From Alphaproteobacteria bacterium (GTDB lineage Bacteria > Pseudomonadota > Alphaproteobacteria > Micropepsales > Micropepsaceae), in contig JADZAI010000050.1 in assembly GCA_020852655.1 (NCBI GenBank), positions 62,001 to 126,000 of the forward strand: a DNA stretch of 64,000 nt, read 5' to 3'. This document shows positions 47,152 through 55,235 of this stretch, piece by piece. The position numbers and the translations under genes were made by a program. How positions within the stretch are numbered: position 1 is the first letter of the stretch; every line of letters starts with the position of its first letter. The notes under the pieces were generated by a model that made no database searches, was not told where the DNA came from, and worked only from the letters and a program-made list of their open reading frames with translations.

Positions 47152-47950
47152 CATCGATCGCGCCGACGCCGACCTGCTGAGCGAGGCGGCGCGGGCGGCC
47201 GGGGCGGTCCTGCTGGAGTGGCGCGCCCGGGGCGCCAAGGTCTGGAACAAGGGCGGCACACCCGTCACCGAAGCGGATCACGCCTCGAACGCCCTGCTCC
47301 ACGACCATCTGCGCGGCGCGCGGCCGGACTATGGCTGGCTGTCGGAGGAGACGCTGGACGATCCGGCCCGCCTCGCCCTGCGCAAGGTGTTCGTGGTCGA
47401 TCCGCTCGACGGCACGGTGTCCTTCATCAAGGGCAAGGACGATTTCACCGTCGCCGTCGCCGTGGTCGAGGACGGGCGGCCGGTCGCCGCGGCGGTCTAC
47501 AATCCCGTGCGCGACGAGATGTACGAAGCCGCGCTCGGCGGCGGCGCGTGGCGGAACGGCACGGCGCTCAAGGTCGGCGCACCGGCGGCGATCGAGAATT
47601 GCCGCATGATCGCCGCGAAGGACATGTTCCAGCATCCGGCCTGGCCGCAGAAATGGCCGCCGATGGATTTCCTGAAGATCGGCTCGATCGCCTACCGGCT
47701 GGCCCTCGTCGCCGCCGACGTGGGCGACGCCACCGTGGCGCTCAGCACCAAGTCGGACTGGGACATCGCGGCGGGCGAACTGATCGCGGCGGAAGCCGGG
47801 GCGCGGGTGAGCGCGCATGACGGTTCGACCTTCGTCTATAACCGTCGCTCGACCCATCAGCGCAGCCTGCTCGCCGCGCCGCAGCCGCTCTACGATGCCT
47901 TGTCGGCGCGGCTCGCACCCATCAAGCTGCCTTCCTCGCCAACCGAATGA
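47138..47950 (+). CDS. inositol-monophosphatase family phosphatase, CysQ-like
   Basis: The 270-residue protein has the metal-binding motifs of the family: TPVTEADHASNALLHDHL, WLSEET, VVDPLDGTVSFIKGKDDFTVAVAV and the C-terminal WDIAAGELIAAEAGARV. The best fit is 3'(2'),5'-bisphosphate nucleotidase (CysQ), which removes pAp. A role on inositol phosphates cannot be excluded. The TTG start is nested 14 bases inside the end of tldE. Confidence 0.87.
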   Translation: MPARDIDRADADLLSEAARAAGAVLLEWRARGAKVWNKGGTPVTEADHASNALLHDHLRGARPDYGWLSEETLDDPARLALRKVFVVDPLDGTVSFIKGKDDFTVAVAVVEDGRPVAAAVYNPVRDEMYEAALGGGAWRNGTALKVGAPAAIENCRMIAAKDMFQHPAWPQKWPPMDFLKIGSIAYRLALVAADVGDATVALSTKSDWDIAAGELIAAEAGARVSAHDGSTFVYNRRSTHQRSLLAAPQPLYDALSARLAPIKLPSSPTE

Positions 47951-48228
47951 CGAAGCCCATGACCGCGAAGCCCAAAGCGTCCAAAACGAAGCCGGAACAG
48001 CTTCTCCATCTGGTGTTCGGGGGCGAGCTGACCGGGGTCGAATCGGTCGAGTTCAAGGACCTGAAGAAGCTCGACATCGTCGGCATGTTCCCGGACTACG
48101 ACACCGCCTATGTCGCCTGGCAGGCCGCGGCACGGCAGACGATCGACAACGCCCACATGCGCTATTTCATCGTTCATGTGCACCGCCTGCTCGACCCCGA
48201 GGCCAGGCCGCGGCGCAAGGGCAAGTAG
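47947..48228 (+). CDS. DUF4170 family protein
   Basis: The 93-residue small soluble protein has the DUF4170 core LLHLVFGGELTGVESVEFKDLKKLDIVGMFPDYDTAYVAWQAAARQTIDNAHMRYFIVHVHRLLDP, between basic ends. It is restricted largely to alphaproteobacteria and habitually sits between a CysQ/IMPase gene and msbA, as here. A role in lipid A export or regulation is inferred from position only. It overlaps the previous stop (ATGA). Confidence 0.93.
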   Translation: MTKPMTAKPKASKTKPEQLLHLVFGGELTGVESVEFKDLKKLDIVGMFPDYDTAYVAWQAAARQTIDNAHMRYFIVHVHRLLDPEARPRRKGK

Positions 48229-48250
48229 GTTTCCGACCAGGAAGCCCGGA

Positions 48251-48271
48251 AAACCGCCATTCTTGCGGTTT
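48251..48271. other. hairpin in the DUF4170-msbA gap
   Basis: AAACCGC and GCGGTTT form a perfect 7-base stem around CATTCTT. It is the only structure in the 72-base gap before msbA. It has a short T-run on its 3' arm but no real tail, so it may be a weak terminator or processing site. Confidence 0.4.
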
Positions 48272-48300
48272 CGATGGCCGGGGTCTAGCAACAGCCTCCC

Positions 48301-50076
48301 ATGAGTTCTTCCCCCCGTCTCGGCCTCTACCCGGCCGTCAGAAGACTGGCGCGCGACTATCTGAAGCCGCACACGCGGCTGCTCGCCCTCGCCTGCCTGG
48401 CGATGCTGGTCGCGGCCGGCGGGACGGCGGCGCTGGCCTGGCTGCTGAGCCCGGCGATCAAGCTGATCTTCCTGGAGAAACAGCAGCATTGGCTTCTGCT
48501 ACTGCCGCTGATCGTGGCGGCGGTGGCGATCCTGGCGGCGGTCGCGTCCTACACGGCGAACGCCATCCTCGCGATCACCGGCCAGCGTGTCGTCGCCAGC
48601 CTCCAAGGGCGCATGGCGCGCAGCCTCGTGCGCTCCGACCTCGCGACGCTGGAAGCCGACCACTCGGCGGCCCAGGCGGCGCGCTTCACCTATGACGCGA
48701 CGCTGGTGCGCGACATGGTCACGCGCGGCACCGCGGGGCTCGCCAAGGACGTGCCGACCGTCCTGCTGCTGATCGCGCTGATGTTCTGGCTCGATCCGAC
48801 GCTCGCCTTCATCGTGCTGATCGTGCTCCCCGCCGGGGCCGGCGCGATGCGCCTGCTCGGCCGCCGGTCGCATGACGCCGCAGCCGAAGGCATGAAGGAA
48901 ACCGGCGCGCTCTCGGCGGCGATCAGCGAGGCGGTGACCGGGCGGCGGGTCATCAAGGCCTATGGCCTGGAAGACCGCGCCGCGGAACGTGCCGAGGCCA
49001 GCGTCGCGCGCCGCCTCGCGACGCTCATCGCCGGCGAGCGCGCGGGCAGCGCGACGGTGCCGGTATCGGAAGCGCTGGGCGGCGTCGGCATCGCCGCCGT
49101 GCTCGCCTATGCCGGCTGGCAGGGCCAGAAGGGCGGCCTGCCGCTCAACGACCTCATGTCCTTCATCGCAGCGGCGCTCATGGCCTTCCAGCCGATGCGC
49201 GGCCTCTCGGCGCTGACCTCGGTGATCGCCCAGGGTACCGCCGCGCTCTCGCGCATCTACGCCGCCATCGACGCCGAACCTGCCATAGCCGACGCGTCGG
49301 GTGCCGTCGCCCTCAGCCTTGCCGACGCGGCGCCGAACGCCCCGATGATCGCCTTCGACAAGGTGGCGTTCACCTACGCCGCCGGCCAGCCGGTGCTGCA
49401 CGATGTCTCCTTCGACGTCCGGCGCGGGGAAACCGTCGCGCTCGTCGGCCCCAGCGGAGCCGGCAAGACGACCGTCGTGAACCTGCTGCTGCGCTTCTAC
49501 GAGCCGGCCGCCGGCCGCATCCTGATGGGCGGGCGCGACGTTTCGGAGGTCACCATCGCCTCGCTCCGCGCTGCGATGGCGCTGGTGACGCAGGATCCCT
49601 TCCTCTTCGACGACACGATCGCCGCGAATATCGAATGCGGCCGCCCCGGCGCGACACAGGAGGCGATCGAGAGCGCAGCCCGCGCCGCGGCGGCGCATGA
49701 GTTCATCCTCGCCCTCCCGAACGGCTACCAGACCAGGACCGGCGAAGCCGGCGCGCGCCTTTCCGGCGGGCAGCGCCAGCGCATCGCGATCGCCCGCGCC
49801 GTGCTGCGCGACGCGCCGATCCTGCTGCTCGACGAGGCGACCAGCGCGCTCGACGCCGAGAACGAAGCGCGCGTGCAGGAGGCGCTGGAGCGGCTGATGA
49901 GCGGGCGGACCACGCTGGTGGTCGCGCACCGCCTGTCGACGATCCTCAAGGCCGACCGCATCCTGGTCTTCGAGCAGGGTCGCATCGTCGAACAGGGCCG
50001 CCATGCCGACCTCGTCGCGCAGAACGGTCTCTACGCGCGGCTCTTCCGCACGCAATTCGCCACGGCGGAGGCCTGA
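48301..50076 (+). CDS. msbA: lipid A flippase-type ABC transporter
   Basis: The 591-residue half-transporter fuses a six-helix export domain (about residues 20-320) to an ATPase. Walker A is GPSGAGKTTVVNLL, the signature LSGGQRQRIAIARAVL, Walker B ILLLDEATSALD and the switch His VVAHRLSTI. It works as a homodimer in the inner membrane. Its position ahead of waaA and lpxK supports lipid A flipping as the job. No strong ribosome site is visible before the ATG. Confidence 0.93.
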   Translation: MSSSPRLGLYPAVRRLARDYLKPHTRLLALACLAMLVAAGGTAALAWLLSPAIKLIFLEKQQHWLLLLPLIVAAVAILAAVASYTANAILAITGQRVVASLQGRMARSLVRSDLATLEADHSAAQAARFTYDATLVRDMVTRGTAGLAKDVPTVLLLIALMFWLDPTLAFIVLIVLPAGAGAMRLLGRRSHDAAAEGMKETGALSAAISEAVTGRRVIKAYGLEDRAAERAEASVARRLATLIAGERAGSATVPVSEALGGVGIAAVLAYAGWQGQKGGLPLNDLMSFIAAALMAFQPMRGLSALTSVIAQGTAALSRIYAAIDAEPAIADASGAVALSLADAAPNAPMIAFDKVAFTYAAGQPVLHDVSFDVRRGETVALVGPSGAGKTTVVNLLLRFYEPAAGRILMGGRDVSEVTIASLRAAMALVTQDPFLFDDTIAANIECGRPGATQEAIESAARAAAAHEFILALPNGYQTRTGEAGARLSGGQRQRIAIARAVLRDAPILLLDEATSALDAENEARVQEALERLMSGRTTLVVAHRLSTILKADRILVFEQGRIVEQGRHADLVAQNGLYARLFRTQFATAEA

Positions 50077-50078
50077 GC

Positions 50079-50816
50079 TTGGGCCTCGTCAAGCGGATCG
50101 GCCGGAGTGCGCCGGTGCGTGCGGTTCTGTGTTTCCTCGCCGCCGGCTATATCCGCCTCGTCCATGCAACCTCGCGCTGGACGGTCGTCGGCGGCGACGT
50201 GCCGAAACGCTTCTGGGATGAGGGCCAGCCGTTCATCCTGGCCTTCTGGCACGGGCGCATATTGATGATGCCGTATTGCTGGCCCAAAGGGCGGCGCATG
50301 AATATGCTGATCTCGCGCCACCGCGACGGCGGCCTGATCGCCGATACCATCGCGTGGTTCGGACTGGGAGTCGTGCGCGGCTCGACGGCCAAGCCGGGGC
50401 GCGAGAGGGACAAGGGCGCCCAGGCTGCGTTGATGGAGATGATCCGCAAATTGAAGGGCGGCGAATATGTCGGCATCACGCCCGACGGCCCGCGCGGTCC
50501 GCGCATGCGGGCGAGCGACGGCGTGGTCGCCGTGGCGCGGCTGGCAGGCGTGCCGGTGATCGCCTGCTCCTACGCGACGAAACGCCGCCGCGTGCTGTCG
50601 AGCTGGGACCGCTTCACGATTCCCCTGCCCTTCACGCGCGGCGTCTTCGTCTGGGGCCGGCCCATCGACGTCCCGGCCGGCACCAAGGGCGAAGCGCTCG
50701 ATGCCGCACGGCTGAAGGTCGAAGCGGAGCTCAACGCCGTGACGCGTGAGGCCGACCGCCTCGCCGGACACGATCCGCACGCGATCCAACCCGCCGCCCT
50801 GGAAGCCGCGACATGA
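50079..50816 (+). CDS. DUF374 lysophospholipid-acyltransferase-like protein
   Basis: The 245-residue protein has an N-terminal hydrophobic helix and the PlsC-like motif FWHGRILMMPY (an HX4D variant). ISRHRDGGLIADTIAWFGLGVVRGS and GITPDGPRGPRM are DUF374 hallmarks. It belongs to the acyltransferase superfamily and is always found with lipid A genes, so it probably modifies lipid A or Kdo-lipid A; the reaction is not established. TTG start 2 bases after msbA. Confidence 0.9.
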   Translation: MGLVKRIGRSAPVRAVLCFLAAGYIRLVHATSRWTVVGGDVPKRFWDEGQPFILAFWHGRILMMPYCWPKGRRMNMLISRHRDGGLIADTIAWFGLGVVRGSTAKPGRERDKGAQAALMEMIRKLKGGEYVGITPDGPRGPRMRASDGVVAVARLAGVPVIACSYATKRRRVLSSWDRFTIPLPFTRGVFVWGRPIDVPAGTKGEALDAARLKVEAELNAVTREADRLAGHDPHAIQPAALEAAT

Positions 50817-52108
50817 GCGGCAAGACGCTCTACTCGCTCTACCGCGCCGCGAGTTCGGCGGCCGGCCCGCTGCTCCGCGGCTATCTGGAGCGCCGCGCCC
50901 GCTCGGGCAAGGAAGACCCGGCGCGGCTCGAGGAACGCTTCGGCCGCACCGCGCAGCCGCGTCCGGAGGGCAAGCTGGTCTGGGTACATGCGGCGAGCGT
51001 CGGCGAGTCGCTGTCCGCGCTCCCGCTGCTGCGCGCCATCCTCGACGCCAACCCGGATGCTTACGCGCTCTTCACCTCCGGTACCGTGACCTCGGCCGGT
51101 CTCCTCGCCGAGCGGCTGCCCAAGCGGGCGATCCACCAGTTCATGCCGCTCGACCAGCCCTCGGCGGTGGCGCGCTTCCTGGCCCACTGGAAGCCGGACG
51201 CGGCGCTGTGGGTCGAATCCGAACTGTGGCCCAATGTCCTGGAATCTCTGCGCAAGGCGGGCGTTCCCGCGGCGCTCGTGAATGCGCGGCTGAGCGAGAA
51301 GAGCTTCGCCCAGTGGCGGCGCGCGACCGGCCTTTCGGAGCGCGTCCTTTCGGCCTTCGAACTGGCGCTCGCGCAGACCGAGGAGACCGCCGAACGCCTG
51401 CGCCTGCTGGGCGCGAAGCACGTCATCACCACAGGCAATCTCAAGGCCGCCGCGCCGCCGCCGCCCGCCGCGCCCGAGGCGCTCGCCCAGTTGCGCGACA
51501 TGATCGCCGGCCGTCCGGTCTTCGCCGCCGCGAGCACGCACGAGCCCGAAGAACAGATGGTCGCGAAGGCCTTCACCGCCTTGCGCGAGACATGGCCGGA
51601 CCTCCTCGGCATCATCGCGCCGCGCCATCCCGAGCGCGGGCCGCAGATCGCCGAAGACCTGCGCGGCCTCGGCCTCGCCGTCTCGCGGCGCGGCTCGCGG
51701 GTCCGCGTCGTGCCGGACACCCATGTCTATCTGATGGACACGATCGGCGAACTCGGCCTGCTCTACCGCAACGCGCCCTTCGTCTTCATGGGCGGCAGCC
51801 TGATCGACCATGGCGGGCAGAATCCGCTGGAGCCGGCGCGGCTCGGCGTGCCTGTCCTTCACGGCCCGAGTGTGTTCAATTTCCGCGGGGAGTATGAAGA
51901 GCTCGACGCGAGCGGTGCGGCCGTTCGGGTGGAGAATGCGGAGAAGCTCGTGACGGCGGCCGATTCCTGGCTTCGAGACCCCGAGGCGGCGCGCGCCGCC
52001 GGCGAGCGGGCCAAGATTGCGGCCGAACGCGGTGCCGGGGCGTTCGATGCCGCAAAGGCTGCGCTCGCGCCGCTGCTGAGGAAGGCGGGGTTCGATGCGC
52101 CCACCTGA
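50813..52108 (+). CDS. waaA: 3-deoxy-D-manno-octulosonic acid (Kdo) transferase
   Basis: The 431-residue enzyme attaches Kdo to lipid IVA. It has an N-terminal anchor and the GT-B glycosyltransferase motifs LVWVHAASVGESLSALPLL, EYWP-like VESELWPNVLESL and AASTHEPEEQMVAKAF. The end FMGGSLIDHGGQNPLEPARLG is also typical. Its ATG overlaps the stop of the DUF374 gene. Confidence 0.96.
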   Translation: MSGKTLYSLYRAASSAAGPLLRGYLERRARSGKEDPARLEERFGRTAQPRPEGKLVWVHAASVGESLSALPLLRAILDANPDAYALFTSGTVTSAGLLAERLPKRAIHQFMPLDQPSAVARFLAHWKPDAALWVESELWPNVLESLRKAGVPAALVNARLSEKSFAQWRRATGLSERVLSAFELALAQTEETAERLRLLGAKHVITTGNLKAAAPPPPAAPEALAQLRDMIAGRPVFAAASTHEPEEQMVAKAFTALRETWPDLLGIIAPRHPERGPQIAEDLRGLGLAVSRRGSRVRVVPDTHVYLMDTIGELGLLYRNAPFVFMGGSLIDHGGQNPLEPARLGVPVLHGPSVFNFRGEYEELDASGAAVRVENAEKLVTAADSWLRDPEAARAAGERAKIAAERGAGAFDAAKAALAPLLRKAGFDAPT

Positions 52109-53072
52109 GTTCTGGTCGCGCCCGCCGGGCCGGCCCGGCCTGCTGGCCCGCATCCTCGCGCCGTTTGCGGCGATGTATGGCGCGGTCGTGCGCGCCCGCC
52201 TGCGCCGCGCCCCGCAATTGCGGCCGGCCGTGCCGGTGATCTGCATCGGCAATCTCACCTTGGGCGGCGCCGGCAAGACCCCGGTCGCCATCGCGATCCT
52301 GGAACGCCTCAAGGACATGCACGGCTCGCCCGTCGCCCTGACGCGCGGCTATGGCGGTTCGCTGAACGGGCCTGTCATGGTCGAGCCCGACCATCTTGCG
52401 AGCGAAGTCGGCGACGAGCCGCTGCTGCTCGCCCGCCACGCCCCGACCGTCGTCGCGAAAGACCGCGCCGCGGGCGCGCGCGCCTGCATCGCCGCCGGGG
52501 CGGGCGCGATCGTGATGGACGACGGCTTCCAGAATCCCGCGATCTCCAAGGATATCTCGATCGCGGTGGTCGACAGCGAGACCGGTTTCGGCAACGGTCG
52601 CGTCTTCCCGGCAGGTCCGATGCGCGAACCGGCGCGCGACGGCCTCAAGCGCGCCGATGCCGTCATCCTGATGGGCCGCGGGCCGTTCGACCCCGGACAC
52701 CCGCGCACGCTCCGCGCCGATCTGCGCGCCCCCTTCGCGGCGCCGTTCGACGGCAGGCGTGTCGTTGCCTTCGCCGGCATCGGGCGGCCGGAGAAATTCT
52801 TCCACAGCCTCGAACGGGCGGGCGCCGAGATCGTCTCGGTCTTCGCCTATCCCGACCACCACGCCTTCGACGACGGCGACATCGAACGCATGCGGGCGCT
52901 CGCCAAGAGCCGGGGCGCGGTGCTCGCGACGACCGAGAAGGATTTCGTCCGCCTGCCGCCGCGCCTGCGCCGCGGCATCCTGACGCTCCCGGTCGAAGTG
53001 CGCTTCGAGGACGAACGCGCGCTCGATGCGCTGCTCGCGAGCGCCATGATGCGCGCCAACGCCGCCGGTTGA
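52095..53072 (+). CDS. lpxK: tetraacyldisaccharide 4'-kinase
   Basis: The 325-residue membrane-associated kinase phosphorylates the lipid A 4' position. The Walker-type loop is NLTLGGAGKTPVAIAILERL near residue 54; VALTRGYGGSLNGPV, GDEPLLLARHAPTVVAKDRAAGA and IVMDDGFQNPAISKDISIAVVD are diagnostic. The N-terminal PPEFWSRPPGRPGLLARILAPFAAMYG is the family opening. The start is 14 bases inside waaA. Confidence 0.97.
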   Translation: MRPPEFWSRPPGRPGLLARILAPFAAMYGAVVRARLRRAPQLRPAVPVICIGNLTLGGAGKTPVAIAILERLKDMHGSPVALTRGYGGSLNGPVMVEPDHLASEVGDEPLLLARHAPTVVAKDRAAGARACIAAGAGAIVMDDGFQNPAISKDISIAVVDSETGFGNGRVFPAGPMREPARDGLKRADAVILMGRGPFDPGHPRTLRADLRAPFAAPFDGRRVVAFAGIGRPEKFFHSLERAGAEIVSVFAYPDHHAFDDGDIERMRALAKSRGAVLATTEKDFVRLPPRLRRGILTLPVEVRFEDERALDALLASAMMRANAAG

Positions 53073-53074
53073 CC

Positions 53075-54022
53075 ATGTCGCTGAAGCGTGCGTTGCGCTG
53101 GGCCAGTTGGGCCCTACAGGCGATTCCCTTCTTCCTCATGATGGGCCTCTTCAAGGTCATCGGCGTCGATGCCGCCTCGGCGCTCGGCGGCTGGATGGCG
53201 CGCGGCCTCGGGCCGCTGCTCGGGCCGCACCGGACGGCACGGCGCAACATCGCGCGCGCCCTCCCCGAGATGAGCCCCGAGATGCGCGAAGCGACACTGC
53301 GCGCGATGTGGAGCAATCTCGGCCGTGTGTTCGGCGAGTATCCGCATTTCCGCAACTACACCGCCTATCCGAACGCGCGCATCGAAGTTTCAGGCACCGG
53401 GCATGTCGAAGCCGCGCTCAAGGCCGGCAAGGGCGCGATCCTGGTCTCGGGCCATTTCGCCAATTGGGAGCTGATGGCCCTCACCGCCTATCGCGCGGGC
53501 TTCGACGGCGCGGAGGTCTACCGGCCGATCAACAATCCGATCGTCAACGCCTGGATCGTGCGGCAGCGGCGCAGCTATGCCTATCCGCTCCAGGTCTCGA
53601 AGACCGGCGAGGGCGCGCGCCAATTGCTGAAGACGCTGAAGGCCGGAAAATCGCTCGCCATGCTGGCCGACCAGAAGCACCGCGAAGGCGTCGCGGTGCC
53701 CTTCTTCGGCAAGGACGCGATGACCGTGCCCGGTCCGGCGGTGTTCGCGATGCGCACCGGCGCGGCGCTGGTGCCGGTGACGATGGAGCGCACGACCGGC
53801 GCGCGCTTCCGCATGGCCTTCCATCCGCAGATCGAGATCGCGCGCACCGGCGATGCCACGGCCGACGTGAAGGCGGGGCTGCTGAAGATCAACCAGTGGC
53901 TCGAAGGCGTGGTGCGCGCGCGGCCGGCGATGTGGCTATGGGCGCATGACCGCTGGGACGACCGGCCGCGGAAGAACCGCAAGCCGGTGCGTCAGGAAGG
54001 CATCGGCGGCGCGGCGAGCTGA
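53075..54022 (+). CDS. lipid A lauroyl/myristoyl acyltransferase (LpxL/HtrB family)
   Basis: The 315-residue membrane acyltransferase has the HX4E/D catalytic site in LVSGHFANWELMALTAYRAGFDGAEVYRP and the downstream LADQKHREGVAVPFFGKDAMTVPGPAVFAMRTGAALVPV. It adds a secondary acyl chain to Kdo2-lipid A, the step after WaaA and LpxK. ATG at 53075; a TTG at 53069 overlapping the lpxK stop is an alternative. The last 31 bases overlap the convergent M23 gene. Confidence 0.93.
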   Translation: MSLKRALRWASWALQAIPFFLMMGLFKVIGVDAASALGGWMARGLGPLLGPHRTARRNIARALPEMSPEMREATLRAMWSNLGRVFGEYPHFRNYTAYPNARIEVSGTGHVEAALKAGKGAILVSGHFANWELMALTAYRAGFDGAEVYRPINNPIVNAWIVRQRRSYAYPLQVSKTGEGARQLLKTLKAGKSLAMLADQKHREGVAVPFFGKDAMTVPGPAVFAMRTGAALVPVTMERTTGARFRMAFHPQIEIARTGDATADVKAGLLKINQWLEGVVRARPAMWLWAHDRWDDRPRKNRKPVRQEGIGGAAS

Positions 54023-54837
54023 GGGTCGAGCCGCTCCTGGAACCAGTTCAGCCGCCAGCACAGATGCGGCCCCGTGGCGCGGCCGGTCTTGCCGATGAGC
54101 CCGATCACCTGGCCCTTCTCGACCTTGTCGCCGACCTTCACGTCCAGGCGGCTCTGGTGGAGATACGACGTCGTGATGCCGCCGCCGTGGTCGAGGATCG
54201 TGGTGCCGCCGGTGAAATACATGTCCGTCTCGGCCATGCGCACGATCGCCGCCTGCGGCGCATGGATCGGCTCGCCCTCGCCTTTCGCGATGTCGACGCC
54301 GTAATGCGGCCGGCGCGGCTGGCCGTTGAGGATGCGCTGGCTGCCGTAGACGCCGGAGATGCGCCCCGTCACCGGCCATGACAGGCCGCCCGCGAACCAG
54401 GTCTCGTGCGTGTCGTGGCTGCGCGCCGCGCCGATCAGCTTGTTGTCGCGGTTGATGCGCGCGACGGCGTCGTCCGGCGGCGTCACCTGCTTGTCGGGCA
54501 GGCCGTCGATCTTCTGGATGTCGTAGCTGCGCTGGACGATGTCGAGCCTCTGCGTCTGCGCCGCCTCGCCCGGCACGCGGACCACGAGGCTCGCCGTCGC
54601 CTTGTCGTCGCGGCCGAAGCCGAAGACGAAGACGCCGTCGTCGCTGACCCGGATCGCGCGGCCGGCGAGCGAAACCGTGGCGCCCGGCACGGTCCGCCCG
54701 ACCACCATGCCGCCCTGCTCGAAATGGCCCTCGAAACGCACCGGCTCGGCGCGGGCGGACGGGAGGGGCAGGAACAGGGCGCCGGTGGCGCCGATCAGCG
54801 TGGTGAGAACCTGTCGGCGATGCGGCGCGGCGCTCAC
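53992..54837 (-). CDS. M23-family peptidase (LytM-type), modified HxH motif
   Basis: The 281-residue exported protein has a Tat/Sec-like signal (RRQVLTTLIGATGALFLPLPSARA), a beta-rich middle domain and a C-terminal LytM domain. The first metal motif is intact (HYGVDIAKGEG, HxxxD). The second, normally HxH, reads GPHLCWRLNW, with Cys in the second ligand position. It may still bind zinc through Cys. It probably cuts or regulates cutting of peptidoglycan. It converges on the lipid A block and is coupled to DUF2093. Confidence 0.88.
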   Translation of the reverse strand: MSAAPHRRQVLTTLIGATGALFLPLPSARAEPVRFEGHFEQGGMVVGRTVPGATVSLAGRAIRVSDDGVFVFGFGRDDKATASLVVRVPGEAAQTQRLDIVQRSYDIQKIDGLPDKQVTPPDDAVARINRDNKLIGAARSHDTHETWFAGGLSWPVTGRISGVYGSQRILNGQPRRPHYGVDIAKGEGEPIHAPQAAIVRMAETDMYFTGGTTILDHGGGITTSYLHQSRLDVKVGDKVEKGQVIGLIGKTGRATGPHLCWRLNWFQERLDPQLAAPPMPS

Positions 54838-55064
54838 AGCTTGCCTTCGGCCTTCAACTGTTCGTGGCGCGCGAAGGCGATGTCGGGCGAGGCATAGGCC
54901 TCCTGCATCTCGGCGCTCCAGTAGCGCAGATCCTCCACCGGGATCGGCTTGCCGGTGACGGCGCAGCGCACGAAGCTGCCGGGCGTGACGATGACGTAGT
55001 CGCCGGGCAGAAAGCGCAACGTCGCCTCCCTGGCGCCGCCGTCGATGCGGGACTGTATATTCAT
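54834..55064 (-). CDS. DUF2093 family protein
   Basis: The 76-residue protein carries the family signature EATLRFLPGDYVIVTPGSFVRCAVTGKPIPVEDLRYWSAEMQEAYASP. It is a small cytoplasmic protein of unknown role, found next to xseA and M23 genes in alphaproteobacteria. Its stop overlaps the M23 ATG, and the 171-base gap to xseA upstream holds the family 1 repeats. Confidence 0.93.
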   Translation of the reverse strand: MNIQSRIDGGAREATLRFLPGDYVIVTPGSFVRCAVTGKPIPVEDLRYWSAEMQEAYASPDIAFARHEQLKAEGKL

Positions 55065-55093
55065 GCGGGGTACCTACTCGGTTGCTACGCAGC

Positions 55094-55141
55094 GCGTGGT
55101 TCGAGGCTCGACGCCTTCGGCGGCTCGCACCTCACCATGGC
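55094..55141 (+). repeat. REP-like palindromic repeat, family 1, copy C
   Basis: GCGTGGTTCGAGGCTCG, a GCCTTCGGCGGC hairpin core and GCACCTCACCATGGC match copy B at 3141 closely, in the same orientation. It is followed after 29 bases by inverted variant copy D. Confidence 0.8.
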
Positions 55142-55170
55142 AAAGTGGGTAATGAAATCTCACCACACCT

Positions 55171-55220
55171 GCCATCCTGAGGTGCTCGGCCGCGTCAGGC
55201 GGCCGAGCCTCGAAGGGCGC
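55171..55220 (-). repeat. REP-like palindromic repeat, family 1, variant copy D
   Basis: It reads GCCATCCTGAGGTG, then a perfect CTCGGCCGC/GCGGCCGAG stem around GTCAG, then CCTCGAAGGGCGCG. The ends differ slightly from copies A-C (CATCCTGAGG for CATGGTGAGG; CGAAGGGCG for CGAACCACG), so it is a second subtype. It lies 16 bases after the xseA stop and may act as its mRNA end. Confidence 0.8.
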
Positions 55221-55235
55221 GCGGCGCCTTCGCTC

